A stretch of 64,000 nucleotides of DNA from Pseudovibrio sp. Ad37 (GCF_001623075.1 NZ_LMCF01000218.1:167210-231209); one strand, 5' to 3'; shown: positions 1 through 10,068, counted from the first letter of the stretch. The notes: generated from the sequence alone by a model not told the origin. A program made the numbers and translations.

Positions 1-273
1 ATCCGATTATGATATCGCCGCTTTAAAGACATCTAAGGTCTACGGGCGCTCGTATCGACTGTCCGACTTAGTGTATGTAGCCCGCCTTTTGTGATTCGCA
101 AGGGCGATTCGGCATGGTCAATCTGATTCTAGGGGATTTTGGACAGTTCATTGCGTGTTTTTCTGGATAACTTTGAAAAACAAGAGTTCTTCCATCACAA
201 TTCTACCTCAAGTTGCGATCACCAGATCCTCTGGGGGGAGCAGATAAACAGACCCGCAATCCCTCCTCTCAGA
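1..273. other. Intergenic region downstream of dnaG
   Basis: No ORF with a credible ribosome-binding site is visible on either strand. In alphaproteobacteria rpoD commonly follows dnaG in the same direction, so this stretch may hold the rpoD promoter and leader, but rpoD itself is not inside the window. That is inference from gene order only. Confidence 0.4.
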
Positions 274-2244
274 TCAAGCCAGAACAGACCCTTTTGAGGA
301 GCGCATTTTGGCGGCACGCTCTGCCAACTCCTGCTCATCATGAAGGCAATCCTCACGGCGACGAGCCAAATCCTGCGTAAGCGCCTGAAACCGGCCCCAG
401 CTTTCTTCGGTCAGATCCTGCTCCATGGCTCGCGTTTCATGCTCAAGTTCCTGCTCCAACATGCGTAACTCAAGCATATCTGCATAATTCAGGAACAACA
501 TCTCCACGAAGTCCTCGGGCGGGTCTTCCTTCAAAACCTGCAGACGGTTGGTCAGCGCATCCCAGCGGCGCAAGGTACTTGCCTTGCTGCCATCGCTTTC
601 AGAGCTCGCACTCACGATGGCTTCCTGCAGGATTTGATAGAACCGTTCATCCAGCTTGTTATAGATCTGCGTCACAGCACCTTCAGCAAGGTCCGTCGCA
701 ATCCGAACCAGCGCCGTCATGAACATGGAGTGCAGCTCGTTGGAATACGTCAGCTGCGAAATCCGTTCAAAGTGGCGGTCAAACAGCTCCGGATACATCA
801 GGCACATGGTGCAGAAGCTGCGCTCCACCCCATAAGATGGCGTGTCGGGCGCTTCAACGCGGGCACGGGATGCCCACTCATCATCCGCGCCTTGTTTCTT
901 GTTTCCGCGCCAGCCCTCATCGCGACCACCACCGCCTTTGCCACGGTTTCGGCGGCTCTCCTCGTAAAACAAATTGGAGAGTTTGAGGCGCAAGTCCATC
1001 CGATAACGCTTCTGAACGCGCTCATCTTTGATGGTCCCAACCAGATCTTCAACGGCCTTTTCCAGCGCAGCCTTGCGCTCAGGCGTATCAATCCGGGCTT
1101 GTTCGCTCTCACGGCGCCAAACCACTTCTGAAAGTGGCAGAGCTTTCTCAATCTCTCCGTACATGGCAGCGGTGCCACCAGCATTAATCACATCATCCGG
1201 ATCCTGCCCATCAGGCAAAAACGCAAACTGGAAAGACTTACCGCTGGTCAGAACTGGAAGAATACGATCAACCGCTCGGTGGGCAGCAGAGATACCGGCG
1301 ACGTCACCGTCAAAGCAGACCACTGGCTCATCAGCAAACTTCCAAAGCCGCATAATCTGGTCTTCGGTAAACGCAGTACCCAAACTCGCGACCGTCGCCT
1401 TGATGCCAACCTGCCAAAGGGCAATGGCATCCATATACCCCTCCACAACGATCGCCAGCCCGCTCTCATAAGCAGGCTGGCGCGCGCGATGCGCATTAAA
1501 CAGCATCGTCCCTTTGTGAAAAACGGGCGTTTCCGGTGAGTTCAGATATTTCGGCTGGCCATCCGGGTCCATGGTCCGGCCACCAAAAGCAACCGCCCTG
1601 CCCCGATCATCATGGATCGGGATCATCAGACGATTGCGAAATCGGTCATAAGACGGACGCCGGTCCTCGGGTTTAATGAGCAAACCCACTTCAATCAGCT
1701 CAGCTTCAGTGACGTCTTTCGCCATCAAAGCCTTCTTCAGATTATCACGTCCCGGAGGCGCAAAACCAAACTGAAACTCATTCAGCGTCTCGGCACTCAA
1801 ACCGCGCCGCTGCACATACTCTTGCGCAGCGCGCCCGTCAGCAGACTGGAACACATGCCGGAAATAGCGTGCCGCCATCTCACAGACATCGGTCAGAGAA
1901 TTACGTTTAGCAGCTCGTTTTGCCGCCTGAGGATCGGGCGCAGGCATGGCGATTCCAGCCACACCGGCTAATTCTTCCACAGCTTCGGGGAAACTGAGGC
2001 CCTCAGTCTCCATCAGAAACTTGAAATGATCTCCACTTTCACCACAGCCAAAGCACTTGTAGCGGTTGCGGCGCTCATCAACATGAAAGCTGGGAGACTT
2101 CTCTGAATGGAAGGGACAACAGGCCCAATAATCGCCCTTTCCGGGCTGCGATTTACGCCGATCCCAGGTTACACGTCGCCCCACCACATCTGTAAGCGAG
2201 ACGCGGTTGCGAATGTCATCAAGAAAGAGCTGATCGAAACGCAT
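274..2244 (-). CDS. dnaG: DNA primase DnaG
   Basis: Synthesises RNA primers for lagging-strand replication with DnaB helicase. The 656-aa protein has the usual order: N-terminal CHC2 zinc finger (Cys43, His46, Cys64, Cys67), then the catalytic core with the Toprim signatures VVEGYMD and DGDVAGISAA, then a C-terminal helicase-interaction region rich in charged helices. An upstream in-frame ATG adds 23 residues with no family resemblance, so I start at MRFDQLF, which matches DnaG N-termini. A Gly/Arg-rich linker (around residues 430-450) precedes the C-terminal domain. The gene reads away from the YqeY gene on the same strand, an order common in Rhizobiales. Confidence 0.97.
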   Translation of the reverse strand: MRFDQLFLDDIRNRVSLTDVVGRRVTWDRRKSQPGKGDYWACCPFHSEKSPSFHVDERRNRYKCFGCGESGDHFKFLMETEGLSFPEAVEELAGVAGIAMPAPDPQAAKRAAKRNSLTDVCEMAARYFRHVFQSADGRAAQEYVQRRGLSAETLNEFQFGFAPPGRDNLKKALMAKDVTEAELIEVGLLIKPEDRRPSYDRFRNRLMIPIHDDRGRAVAFGGRTMDPDGQPKYLNSPETPVFHKGTMLFNAHRARQPAYESGLAIVVEGYMDAIALWQVGIKATVASLGTAFTEDQIMRLWKFADEPVVCFDGDVAGISAAHRAVDRILPVLTSGKSFQFAFLPDGQDPDDVINAGGTAAMYGEIEKALPLSEVVWRRESEQARIDTPERKAALEKAVEDLVGTIKDERVQKRYRMDLRLKLSNLFYEESRRNRGKGGGGRDEGWRGNKKQGADDEWASRARVEAPDTPSYGVERSFCTMCLMYPELFDRHFERISQLTYSNELHSMFMTALVRIATDLAEGAVTQIYNKLDERFYQILQEAIVSASSESDGSKASTLRRWDALTNRLQVLKEDPPEDFVEMLFLNYADMLELRMLEQELEHETRAMEQDLTEESWGRFQALTQDLARRREDCLHDEQELAERAAKMRSSKGSVLA

Positions 2245-2426
2245 AGTGGTCCAATTTGTCGTAGTGGCCTGAAAGCAGCTGAGCTGGGTATTATATAGCC
2301 GTGAAGGCCCCAAGAAGCCAGCAAAACCCCCATTTACGCTGGCTTAACTCAATTTATCGCTTCAGGAAAAAAGAAAAGCCGCATCATGATGACGCGGCGG
2401 CCTGTAAGTGCTCCAAAAACGTTGAC

Positions 2427-2888
2427 TTACTGCGGAGCACGCAGCATCTGCTTCACCATACAACTGGCTTTCGCAAAGTCCATCTGGCCCGGATAACGTT
2501 CTTTCAACTCAGCCATACAGCGGCCCATATCGCGCAGTCCGCGCGCTTCAACGCACTCGACAACTGTTTGACAAACAAGCTTCATTTCGTACTCGCTGAG
2601 CTGAGACGGCAAGAATTCACGGATCATTTCCGCTTCTTCACGCTCTTGCACAGCAAGCTCTACCTTACCGCTCGCTTCACAATGCGCCGCTTCCTGTTCA
2701 CGCTGGATTAGCATGGTGTGCAGGAGGTCCATCAGCTCTTCGTCGCTTAAGCCATCACGGCCTTGCTCACGAGCAGCCATATCCCGGTCCATAATGGCAG
2801 CGGTGATGAGGCGCAACGTGGCGGCACGTCTTTTGTTAGTGTCTTCTTGCGCGGCTTTCAGCGCATTCGCTATTTTGTCTCGCAACAT
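2427..2888 (-). CDS. GatB/YqeY domain-containing protein
   Basis: A 153-aa stand-alone YqeY protein, related to the tail domain of the GatB subunit of Asp/Glu-tRNA amidotransferase. It opens with MLRDKIANALKAAQEDTNKR and contains the family's RRAATLRLI, FLPSQLSEYE and DMGRCMAELKERYPGQMD segments. The reading frame is open a further 73 codons upstream, but that part has no family similarity and overlaps the carA promoter region, so the internal ATG at 2888 is preferred. The cellular role of free YqeY proteins is not settled; tRNA binding is the usual assumption. It is divergent from carA and lies upstream of dnaG on the same strand. Confidence 0.9.
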   Translation of the reverse strand: MLRDKIANALKAAQEDTNKRRAATLRLITAAIMDRDMAAREQGRDGLSDEELMDLLHTMLIQREQEAAHCEASGKVELAVQEREEAEMIREFLPSQLSEYEMKLVCQTVVECVEARGLRDMGRCMAELKERYPGQMDFAKASCMVKQMLRAPQ

Positions 2889-3138
2889 ACTAAAGGAACC
2901 CTGACGCGGAAACTTTAAAAGAGGCTCTCCAAATCCCGGATAATACGTCTCATCCATCTGATTTGAGCTGATTTCCTGTAACTCGAGCGCTATTATTTCT
3001 ACACGAGTGATATTGACCAGAGGAACCCCTTCTCCTATGGTCCCGGCCTTGATGCGACTGTGACGCGCCAAAGTCAAGTCCCTTCGGTGCGTTTCAGATG
3101 GACGCATACTGTCATCAACCGTATCAAGAAAGCAAGTG

Positions 3139-4329
3139 ATGAAAGCTCAAGACGCGTGGTCAGCACCTAAACCTACCGCCCTCCTCGTTCTCGCAGACGG
3201 TACAGTCATTGAAGGCCGAGGCGTTGGAGCTCTTGGAACAGCGTCCGGCGAAGTCTGCTTCAATACGGCAATGACCGGGTATGAAGAGATTCTCACAGAT
3301 CCTTCCTATGCAGGACAGATCATCACCTTCACGTTCCCCCATGTTGGCAATGTGGGCGCGAACGAAGACGATGTTGAAACTGTAGATATGGAAGGCACGT
3401 CTGGCGTACGAGGCGCGATTCTGCGCACCGACATCACCACCCCTTCCAACTATCGCTCTGGCAACCACTTCGATGCATGGCTCAAGGCACGAGGCATTGT
3501 GGGCCTGACCGGCGTAGACACCCGCGCATTAACAGCTCTCATCCGCGAAAAAGGCATGCAGAACGCTGTGATCGCTCATAACGCTGATGGTGAGTTTGAT
3601 GTGGAAGCGCTGAAAGCAGAAGCAGCCGGCCTCCCGGATCTGGAAGGCATGGACCTTGCAAAAGGCGTGAGCACTCAGAAAACCTACGATTGGAACGAAA
3701 CCACCTGGGATTGGGATGACGGGTTTGGCGCCCAGAACAAACCAAGCCATCACGTGGTTGCTCTGGACTTTGGCGTAAAGCGTAACATCCTCCGCCTTCT
3801 GGCAGATGCCGGATGCCGCGTAACTGTGGTGCCTGCAACCACTTCTGCTGAAGACGTCCTCGCTCTCAAGCCGGATGGAGTATTCCTGTCCAACGGCCCT
3901 GGCGATCCAGCTGCAACAGGTGAATATGCGGTTCCAACCATCCGTAGTCTCGTGAAGTCTGGCCTGCCGGTCTTCGGTATCTGTCTGGGTCACCAGATGC
4001 TCGCGCTTGCACTTGGTGGCACCACCACAAAGATGCATCAAGGCCATCACGGCGCAAACCATCCGGTTCACGATTACACCACCAACAAGGTTGAAATCAC
4101 CAGCATGAACCATGGCTTTGCTGTGAGTGCTGGCAGCCTGCCCGACAACGTGGAAGAAACACACGTTTCCCTGTTTGACGGCACCAACTGTGGTCTGCGT
4201 GTAAAAGATGCGCCTGTCTTCTCAGTACAGCACCATCCGGAAGCGTCTCCAGGTCCACAAGACAGCCACTACCTGTTCTCTCGCTTCATTGAGCTGATTG
4301 AGAACCACAAAACACCTGCTGCCGCTTAG
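3139..4329 (+). CDS. carA: Carbamoyl-phosphate synthase small subunit
   Basis: Glutamine amidotransferase subunit; hydrolyses glutamine and passes ammonia to CarB for carbamoyl phosphate (arginine and pyrimidine synthesis). The 396-aa protein has the N-terminal CPSase_sm_chain domain (SGEVCFNTAMTGYEEILTDPSY) and a class I GATase domain with nucleophile Cys282 in GICLGHQ and His366/Glu368 in HHPEASPGP, so the triad is complete. A GTG three bases earlier is also possible; the ATG at 3139 has the better distance from the AGAAAG ribosome-binding site. A terminator follows, so carA is transcribed apart from carB, which lies 2.3 kb away. Confidence 0.97.
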   Translation: MKAQDAWSAPKPTALLVLADGTVIEGRGVGALGTASGEVCFNTAMTGYEEILTDPSYAGQIITFTFPHVGNVGANEDDVETVDMEGTSGVRGAILRTDITTPSNYRSGNHFDAWLKARGIVGLTGVDTRALTALIREKGMQNAVIAHNADGEFDVEALKAEAAGLPDLEGMDLAKGVSTQKTYDWNETTWDWDDGFGAQNKPSHHVVALDFGVKRNILRLLADAGCRVTVVPATTSAEDVLALKPDGVFLSNGPGDPAATGEYAVPTIRSLVKSGLPVFGICLGHQMLALALGGTTTKMHQGHHGANHPVHDYTTNKVEITSMNHGFAVSAGSLPDNVEETHVSLFDGTNCGLRVKDAPVFSVQHHPEASPGPQDSHYLFSRFIELIENHKTPAAA

Positions 4330-4370
4330 AACGCAACGTGCTCTAAGCAAAACGGTACAGCAGAATGAAT

Positions 4371-4400
4371 AAAAGCGGGGTCCAGTACCCCGCTTTTCTT
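4371..4400 (+). terminator. Rho-independent terminator after carA
   Basis: Perfect stem AAAAGCGGGG / CCCCGCTTTT around a 7-nt loop, followed by CTTTT. It lies 41 bp after the carA stop codon. Confidence 0.85.
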
Positions 4401-4458
4401 TTGCCTGACTGCGAGCAGAACATGGCCGGAGACACCGCTTAAGCAACGTCAGGACAAC

Positions 4459-4487
4459 AAAAAACCCGGCACCAAGGGAGCCGGGTT
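4459..4487 (-). terminator. Rho-independent terminator after MerR gene
   Basis: Stem AACCCGGC / GCCGGGTT with a 9-nt loop; on the minus strand it runs into a six-T tract. It lies just past the stop codon of the MerR gene. Confidence 0.85.
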
Positions 4488-4509
4488 CCGTAACTCTTAT
4501 CAGAAGCAA

Positions 4510-4965
4510 TTAAGCCGCTTCTGTTTCCAGCATGCTGCTCAGTGCATGAGACACACCGCGAACTTCTGCAATCTGTTCTTGAAGCGCTTGCTCCTGCTCA
4601 TGAAGCAGCTGCTCCTGCGCACCACAAATTTCCTGAAGTTCTTTAAGTTGCTCAGGACGAGGGCTGGAACCCTCAACGAGCTTGATAATACGACGAACTT
4701 CTGCCAGCGTCAGACCGATCTTCTTGGCCTGCAAAATGACCCGCATGCGGCTCACATCACGACCTCTGTAGAAGCGGCGTGCTCCACGACGTACTGGGTT
4801 AAGAAGCCCCTTCTCCTCATAGAATCGTAGTGTACGCAGAGTGACGCTAAACAACTCTGACATTTCAGAGATTGCGAGCAGTTGACCGTCCCCATCGTCC
4901 TCACGAATAGGTCCAGCGATATCCGCAGCGACATCTAGCTTACTAGGAATACTGTTCATTTCCAT
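4510..4965 (-). CDS. MerR-family transcriptional regulator
   Basis: A 151-aa DNA-binding regulator. After a variable, acidic 28-residue N-terminus comes a winged HTH of MerR type: AISEMSELFSVTLRTLRFYE, then the wing with GLLNPVRRGARRFY and the second helix pair VSRMRVILQAKKIGLTLAEVRRII. Residues about 107-140 (Glu/Gln-rich, EQLLHEQEQALQEQ) look like the dimerisation coiled coil. The tail has one cysteine near residue 114 and no metal-site cluster, so metal sensing is unlikely; the signal is unknown. It sits between carA and carB in the opposite direction with its own terminator. Assignment to MerR is firm, function is not. Confidence 0.9.
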   Translation of the reverse strand: MEMNSIPSKLDVAADIAGPIREDDGDGQLLAISEMSELFSVTLRTLRFYEEKGLLNPVRRGARRFYRGRDVSRMRVILQAKKIGLTLAEVRRIIKLVEGSSPRPEQLKELQEICGAQEQLLHEQEQALQEQIAEVRGVSHALSSMLETEAA

Positions 4966-5751
4966 TTGCCCGGTGGTTTGTATGTTAAACCTTAGAAGAG
5001 TTACAAAAGCTCATCATTTCAGCTCCCCACCCGGTGCCTCCATGAATTCCCCTAATAACTTTTGTACTCCCCCACTTCTGTACTAGCTTATGCAGTAGCA
5101 TTTGATACCCACTCACACTGCGGAAGCTTTTCGATGTTCATTTGAACAATCTTCAATGCATCCCCAGTGAGGAATGAGTACCCCCACTTTCAAAGTCCTC
5201 AATGAAATCTATGATAATTCATATTAGACAATTGATAATCTACACAAGGAAACTGATAAAATATAGCCCGACATCGCATTTTTTACTTCGTAAATGCAAC
5301 GTATACACTAGGACATCCGAGAATTAACATCATAAGTAGTTATACTAGATAAGTATTATAAAAAAATAACGGCACCTACTTTTGCAATTCCGCTGATTTA
5401 TTCTACATTCTCCGGCAAATCTCCAAAGATGTTCCTGCGTTATCTGAGCTAATATACTATAGAAGCGTCAATTACATATTGTCTATAATATGTGAACATG
5501 ACGAAGAGATAGCGAGAATGAGCAATATAACTTCTAACTACTCTCCTTCTTTAGATCTGCTCTGACTTTATTCTTTCTCAGTAAAACGAAAATTGGCTGA
5601 CCAAATGATCACTCTGCACATTTTTTAAACAGGATGTTCATTTTTCGCGCTGCAAAACTTTGAACTGCCGTCGCGTACAGAGGGGATAATGTGGAATCTG
5701 TCACATTAAAAGGCAAGATGCCCCAAAGATTCACTAGATCAAAAGTGCCAG

Positions 5752-5770
5752 ATTGTGCGCATTGCACAAT
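5752..5770. promoter_or_regulatory. 19-bp palindrome, possible operator or small hairpin
   Basis: ATTGTGC and GCACAAT are perfect inverted 7-mers around the 5-base spacer GCATT. It lies 110 bp past the end of the small ORF at 5880-5999, in otherwise unstructured AT-rich DNA. No T-tract follows, so it is not a terminator; a protein-binding site is more likely. Confidence 0.4.
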
Positions 5771-5879
5771 TTTGGCCACCCATTTTCATTAATTGAAACA
5801 TCTTCAGCATGTGCAAGCCATAAGAAAGACACCGCATTCAGCAGATAAACTCAATTTACCATCAAACACGTACTTGCGC

Positions 5880-5999
5880 TTAGCCCTTCAACAGGCCATT
5901 GACGATCCGTCTGATTAGAAATCTGAAAGTCGCATGACGATGAACATCCATCTTTTTGCCCTTCAGATTAGCCCGATACAGGATGAGTTCGTTTAACAT
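5880..5999 (-). CDS. 39-aa basic small protein (hypothetical)
   Basis: Short ORF starting with ATG at 5999, preceded by an almost ideal ribosome-binding site (AAGGAG, then ATAATC, then ATG). It encodes 39 residues beginning MLNELILYRANLKGKKMDVH and ending RRIVNGLLKG. The peptide is strongly basic (Lys/Arg/His-rich) with no cysteines and no clear membrane segment. It is transcribed away from the XRE regulator 244 bp further right, and the gap between them has a pair of palindromes that could control both. I do not recognise the family. It could be a small regulatory or nucleic-acid-binding protein, or a leader peptide. Confidence 0.55.
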   Translation of the reverse strand: MLNELILYRANLKGKKMDVHRHATFRFLIRRIVNGLLKG

Positions 6000-6101
6000 G
6001 ATTATCTCCTTGATGAGCCGCGTGAATGGAAAGCCACCTCAGTTCTATGCAAAGAAATCACACAGGCTTACGGGAGTTTTCCTGAAACGCCACAATTATA
6101 A

Positions 6102-6116
6102 GCGCACTATTTGCGC
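6102..6116. promoter_or_regulatory. Operator-like palindrome 1 (GCGCA-N5-TGCGC)
   Basis: Perfect inverted repeat GCGCA CTATT TGCGC in the divergent gap between the 39-aa ORF and the XRE gene. Its centre is 31 bp (about three helical turns) from a second, similar palindrome. A likely binding site for the neighbouring XRE regulator. Confidence 0.5.
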
Positions 6117-6133
6117 CTCATCAAGGTAAATAA

Positions 6134-6146
6134 CGCAATTTTTGCG
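6134..6146. promoter_or_regulatory. Operator-like palindrome 2 (CGCAA-N3-TTGCG)
   Basis: Inverted repeat CGCAA TTT TTGCG sharing the core CGCA/TGCG with palindrome 1. Located 98 bp before the XRE start codon. Confidence 0.5.
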
Positions 6147-6243
6147 CTTTTTACATTCTGTTATATGCAATAGTACGAATGCAGATTATTATGCATCAGT
6201 CTGTACAATGAATTTTCAGTCTGGGAATCATTAGGTTAGTATC

Positions 6244-6477
6244 ATGAAACCATCTCAGTTTCGGGCTTGGCGCAAGTCGATGGGCTATAAGCAAAAAGAG
6301 GCAGCGGAACGCCTCGGCTTAAAAAAACGAATGATTCAATATTATGAAAACGGCAATCGTGACGGTAAACCGGTAGAAATTCCGAAGTCTGTCCGGCTGG
6401 CCTGCTATGCCTTAAGCACTGGTATTGCTGACTTTGATGGTGAGAAAACCACAGAGAATGCGACTTTAGCTGAATAA
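6244..6477 (+). CDS. XRE-family helix-turn-helix protein
   Basis: A 77-aa single-domain DNA-binding protein. The N-terminal 45 residues are a Cro/C1-type HTH: FRAWRKSMGYKQKEAAERLG, then LKKRMIQYYENG. The remainder, with IPKSVRLACYALSTGIADFDG, is a short helical tail often seen in stand-alone alphaproteobacterial HTH proteins. There is no ligand or protease domain, so it probably acts as a small autoregulated repressor; the paired palindromes upstream fit that. It faces carB (start 180 bp downstream) and no terminator lies between, so read-through into carB is possible. Confidence 0.88.
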   Translation: MKPSQFRAWRKSMGYKQKEAAERLGLKKRMIQYYENGNRDGKPVEIPKSVRLACYALSTGIADFDGEKTTENATLAE

Positions 6478-6656
6478 ACTCCCCTTAAGTCTTGAGAAAA
6501 AAAACCGGATTATTTCGGAAATAGGCGTTCGTCGGGGTTTATCATTACGCGAATATTTCTTATAACGCGCGCTCAGCCGACATACTCCTAAAGAGGGCAC
6601 CACCAGAGCACCAATCGGGTGCACTGGTGCTTAAACGCGAGCATATGTGAGTCACC

Positions 6657-9600
6657 ATGCCTAAACGCAATGACATCCAATCTATCATGATCATCGGGGC
6701 TGGCCCCATCGTGATTGGTCAAGCCTGTGAGTTCGATTATTCTGGAACTCAGGCTTGTAAGGCACTGCGAGATGAGGGCTACCGAATTATCTTGGTGAAC
6801 TCAAATCCGGCAACCATCATGACAGATCCGGATCTGGCTGATGCAACCTACATCGAGCCAATCACCACGGACGCCGTTGAAAAGATCATCGCCAAGGAAA
6901 AGCCGGACGCGCTCCTGCCAACCATGGGCGGACAGACCGCACTCAACTGTGCGCTGGAACTGGACCGCAAAGGCGTGCTGAAAAAACACGGTGTCGAGAT
7001 GATCGGAGCAAAAGCCGACGTCATCGACAAGGCTGAAGACCGTGAAAAATTCCGCGCGGCCATGGACAAGATCGGGCTGGAAAATCCACGCGCCGCAATC
7101 GCATCCTCTCCGCCAATCCTTGATGATGAAGGCAACATCACCGGGTATGATCGTGGAGCAGGCTATGCTGAAGCCATGCGCCAGATCGACACCATCGGCC
7201 TGCCAGCTATCATTCGCCCTGCGTTTACGCTCGGCGGCACAGGCGGCGGCGTAGCGTATAACCGTGAAGAGTTTGAACAAATTGTTCGCTCCGGCATCGA
7301 TGCGTCTCCAAACGGTCAGGTGCTCGTCGACGAAAGCTTGCTCGGCTGGAAAGAATACGAGATGGAAGTGGTTCGCGACACAGCGGACAACTGCATCATC
7401 ATCTGCTCCATTGAAAACATCGACCCGATGGGCGTCCACACAGGCGATTCCATCACAGTTGCCCCTGCCCTGACCCTCACCGACAAAGAATACCAGATCA
7501 TGCGGAACGCCTCGATTGCGGTTCTGCGTGAGATCGGTGTTGAAACAGGCGGATCGAACGTTCAGTTCGCGGTCAACCCGGCAGATGGCCGTCTCGTTGT
7601 GATCGAGATGAACCCACGCGTCTCTCGTTCTTCCGCGCTGGCATCTAAAGCAACAGGCTTCCCGATTGCGAAAATCGCGGCAAAGCTCGCTGTTGGCTAC
7701 ACCCTTGATGAGTTGGAAAACGACATCACCGGCGGAGCAACACCCGCCTCTTTTGAGCCAACAATCGACTACGTCGTCACCAAGATCCCACGTTTCGCAT
7801 TTGAAAAGTTCCCAGGCTCCGAACCAACCCTGACAACAGCAATGAAGTCTGTTGGTGAAGTGATGGCCATTGGCCGGACCTTCAAGGAAAGCCTGCAAAA
7901 AGCCCTGCGCGGTCTGGAAACAGGTCTGACAGGCCTCGACCCAATCGAAGTCGAAGGCCTTGGTCACGGCGAAGACTACACCGCAATCCGCAAAGCTCTG
8001 GCTGTCCCAACACCAGATCGCCTGCTCAACGTGGCTCAGGCTATGCGTCTGGGCACCTCTGCAAAAGAAATCCACGACATCTGCAAGATTGATCCATGGT
8101 TCCTGGAGCAGATGCAGGAAATCGTGGACATGGAAGCAAAGATCATCGAGCACGGCCTGCCAGACAACGCGGCGGCCATGCGCATGGTCAAAGCCATGGG
8201 CTTCTCAGACAGCCGTCTTGCGGTTCTCACCCAGACGACTGCTGACAAAGTTGCAGCTCTTCGGGCTGAGCTTGACGTGAAGCCAGTTTACAAGCGCATT
8301 GATACCTGTGCCGCAGAATTCGCTTCCCCAACGCCTTACATGTACTCCACCTACGAGACACCAACACCGGGTTTGCCGTCTTGCGAAGCAAACCCAAGCG
8401 AGAAGCAAAAGGTTGTCATTCTGGGTGGTGGTCCAAACCGGATCGGTCAGGGCATCGAGTTCGATTACTGCTGCTGTCATGCTGCGTTTGCGTTGAAAGA
8501 TGCTGGCTTCGAGGCCATCATGATCAACTGTAACCCGGAAACAGTCTCAACAGACTACGATACCTCCGATCGCCTCTACTTCGAGTCTCTCACCTCTGAA
8601 GACGTGCTGGAAATCCTCCGCCTTGAAAACTCCAAGGGCACACTGAAGGGTGTTATCGTTCAGTTCGGCGGCCAGACACCTCTTAAACTGGCACAAGCGC
8701 TCGTAGAAGCTGGAATTCCAATCCTCGGCACGTCACCAGACATGATTGACCTTGCAGAAGATCGTGACCGGTTCCAGCGTCTGCTGCACAGAATTGATCT
8801 GAAACAGCCAGAAAACGGCATCGCCTATTCTGTTGAACAGGGCCGCCTCATTGCCAACCAGCTTGGCCTGCCACTTGTTGTTCGCCCGTCCTACGTGCTG
8901 GGTGGCCGCGCAATGCAGATCATTCGCGACGAGGAAGCGCTCAACAACTACCTGCTTGGCACACTGCCAGAGCTGGTTCCACATGATGTGCGCGCCAAGT
9001 ACCCGAACGATAAAACCGGCCAGATCAACACCCTGCTCGGCACCAACCCGCTTCTGTTCGACCGTTATCTCGACGGCGCAATCGAAGTCGACGTGGACGC
9101 CCTGTGTGATGGCGAAGACGTCTTCATCTGTGGCATCATGGAACATATTGAGGAAGCTGGCATCCATTCCGGCGACAGCGCATGTTCCCTGCCAGCCTAC
9201 ACGCTGGATGATGAAACACTTGCCAGACTGGAAGAGCAAGGCCGCAAACTCGCTCTGGAGCTCAACGTTGTTGGCCTCATGAACGTTCAGTTCGCAATCA
9301 AGGACGGAGAGATCTACGTTCTGGAAGTGAACCCGCGTGCATCAAGAACAGTACCGTTCGTGGCAAAAACCATTGGCGTGCCGATTGCGAAAATCGCAGC
9401 CCGCGTCATGGCAGGTGAGAAGCTGTCAAACTTCGACCTCAAGCCGAAAAAGCTGGATCATGTCGCAGTGAAGGAAGCGGTCTTCCCGTTTGCTCGTTTC
9501 CCGGGTGTTGATACGGTTCTCGGTCCTGAGATGCGCTCTACCGGTGAAGTCATGGGTCTGGACACCGACTTCTCCTTCGCATTCGCCAAGTCACAGCTCG

Positions 9601-10019
9601 GCGGAGGCACCGTTATTCCGGCAGGTGGAACAGTCTTCATCTCATTGAAGGATGCAGATAAGCCGAAAATTCTTGAAGCAGCTAAAAAACTTGTAGCATC
9701 AGGGTTTTCCATTATATCCACCGAAGGCACGCAAAGATACTTGGAAAACCAAGGCATCCCATGCGCAAAGGTCAATAAGGTGCTTGAAGGGCGTCCTCAT
9801 ATCGTTGATGCTATCAAGAATGGAGAAGTTCAGCTCGTCTTCAATACAACCGAAGGCGCACAAGCACTTTCCGACAGTCGGTCACTTCGTCAAGCTGCGC
9901 TGATGAACAAGGTTCCTTACTACACAACTGTGGCAGGAGCCGTAGCAGCAGCTCAAGGCATCGAAGCTTTCCGAGCGAAAACGCTTGAAGTAAGGTCCCT
10001 ACAATCTTACTTCTGCTAA
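6657..10019 (+). CDS. carB: Carbamoyl-phosphate synthase large subunit
   Basis: Makes carbamoyl phosphate from bicarbonate, ATP and ammonia delivered by CarA. At 1120 aa it has the full duplicated architecture. The first ATP-grasp half opens with the [20 protein letters not shown] segment, the second half with [16 protein letters not shown]; both have ATP-grasp metal-site motifs of the type E-M/V-NPR-S/A-SR. The C-terminal MGS-like allosteric domain (residues about 950-1110) includes [10 protein letters not shown] and VFNTTEG. It is about 45 residues longer than the E. coli enzyme, mostly in inter-domain loops. Terminated by a strong hairpin before greA. Confidence 0.97.
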   Translation: MPKRNDIQSIMIIGAGPIVIGQACEFDYSGTQACKALRDEGYRIILVNSNPATIMTDPDLADATYIEPITTDAVEKIIAKEKPDALLPTMGGQTALNCALELDRKGVLKKHGVEMIGAKADVIDKAEDREKFRAAMDKIGLENPRAAIASSPPILDDEGNITGYDRGAGYAEAMRQIDTIGLPAIIRPAFTLGGTGGGVAYNREEFEQIVRSGIDASPNGQVLVDESLLGWKEYEMEVVRDTADNCIIICSIENIDPMGVHTGDSITVAPALTLTDKEYQIMRNASIAVLREIGVETGGSNVQFAVNPADGRLVVIEMNPRVSRSSALASKATGFPIAKIAAKLAVGYTLDELENDITGGATPASFEPTIDYVVTKIPRFAFEKFPGSEPTLTTAMKSVGEVMAIGRTFKESLQKALRGLETGLTGLDPIEVEGLGHGEDYTAIRKALAVPTPDRLLNVAQAMRLGTSAKEIHDICKIDPWFLEQMQEIVDMEAKIIEHGLPDNAAAMRMVKAMGFSDSRLAVLTQTTADKVAALRAELDVKPVYKRIDTCAAEFASPTPYMYSTYETPTPGLPSCEANPSEKQKVVILGGGPNRIGQGIEFDYCCCHAAFALKDAGFEAIMINCNPETVSTDYDTSDRLYFESLTSEDVLEILRLENSKGTLKGVIVQFGGQTPLKLAQALVEAGIPILGTSPDMIDLAEDRDRFQRLLHRIDLKQPENGIAYSVEQGRLIANQLGLPLVVRPSYVLGGRAMQIIRDEEALNNYLLGTLPELVPHDVRAKYPNDKTGQINTLLGTNPLLFDRYLDGAIEVDVDALCDGEDVFICGIMEHIEEAGIHSGDSACSLPAYTLDDETLARLEEQGRKLALELNVVGLMNVQFAIKDGEIYVLEVNPRASRTVPFVAKTIGVPIAKIAARVMAGEKLSNFDLKPKKLDHVAVKEAVFPFARFPGVDTVLGPEMRSTGEVMGLDTDFSFAFAKSQLGGGTVIPAGGTVFISLKDADKPKILEAAKKLVASGFSIISTEGTQRYLENQGIPCAKVNKVLEGRPHIVDAIKNGEVQLVFNTTEGAQALSDSRSLRQAALMNKVPYYTTVAGAVAAAQGIEAFRAKTLEVRSLQSYFC

Positions 10020-10032
10020 GATAGTTTAACAG

Positions 10033-10068
10033 GTCCGGGTTGAGGCTTCTCAGCCCGGTCAGTTTTTT
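10033..10068 (+). terminator. Rho-independent terminator after carB
   Basis: Stem CCGGGTTGAG / CTCAGCCCGG (one G-T pair) around GCTT, followed shortly by a six-T tract. It lies between carB and greA. Confidence 0.8.

Larger units (their letters stand above)
4966..6243. other. 1.28-kb AT-rich intergenic region between MerR and XRE genes
   Basis: AT-rich DNA, clearly different in base composition from the flanking carA and carB genes. Supported contents: a 39-aa small ORF on the minus strand (5880-5999), a 19-bp palindrome (5752-5770) and two operator-like palindromes (6102-6116, 6134-6146). The stretch 4966-5750 holds no ORF with a plausible ribosome-binding site; it contains a short imperfect direct repeat (GTACTCCCCCACTT near 5064 and GTACCCCCACTT near 5178). 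Confidence 0.6.

Noticed and set aside
6801..8153. 450-codon open frame antisense to carB
   Set aside because: It lies wholly inside carB in the opposite direction; the peptide is Cys/Phe/Val-rich low-sense sequence with no motif, as expected of codon-bias shadows.
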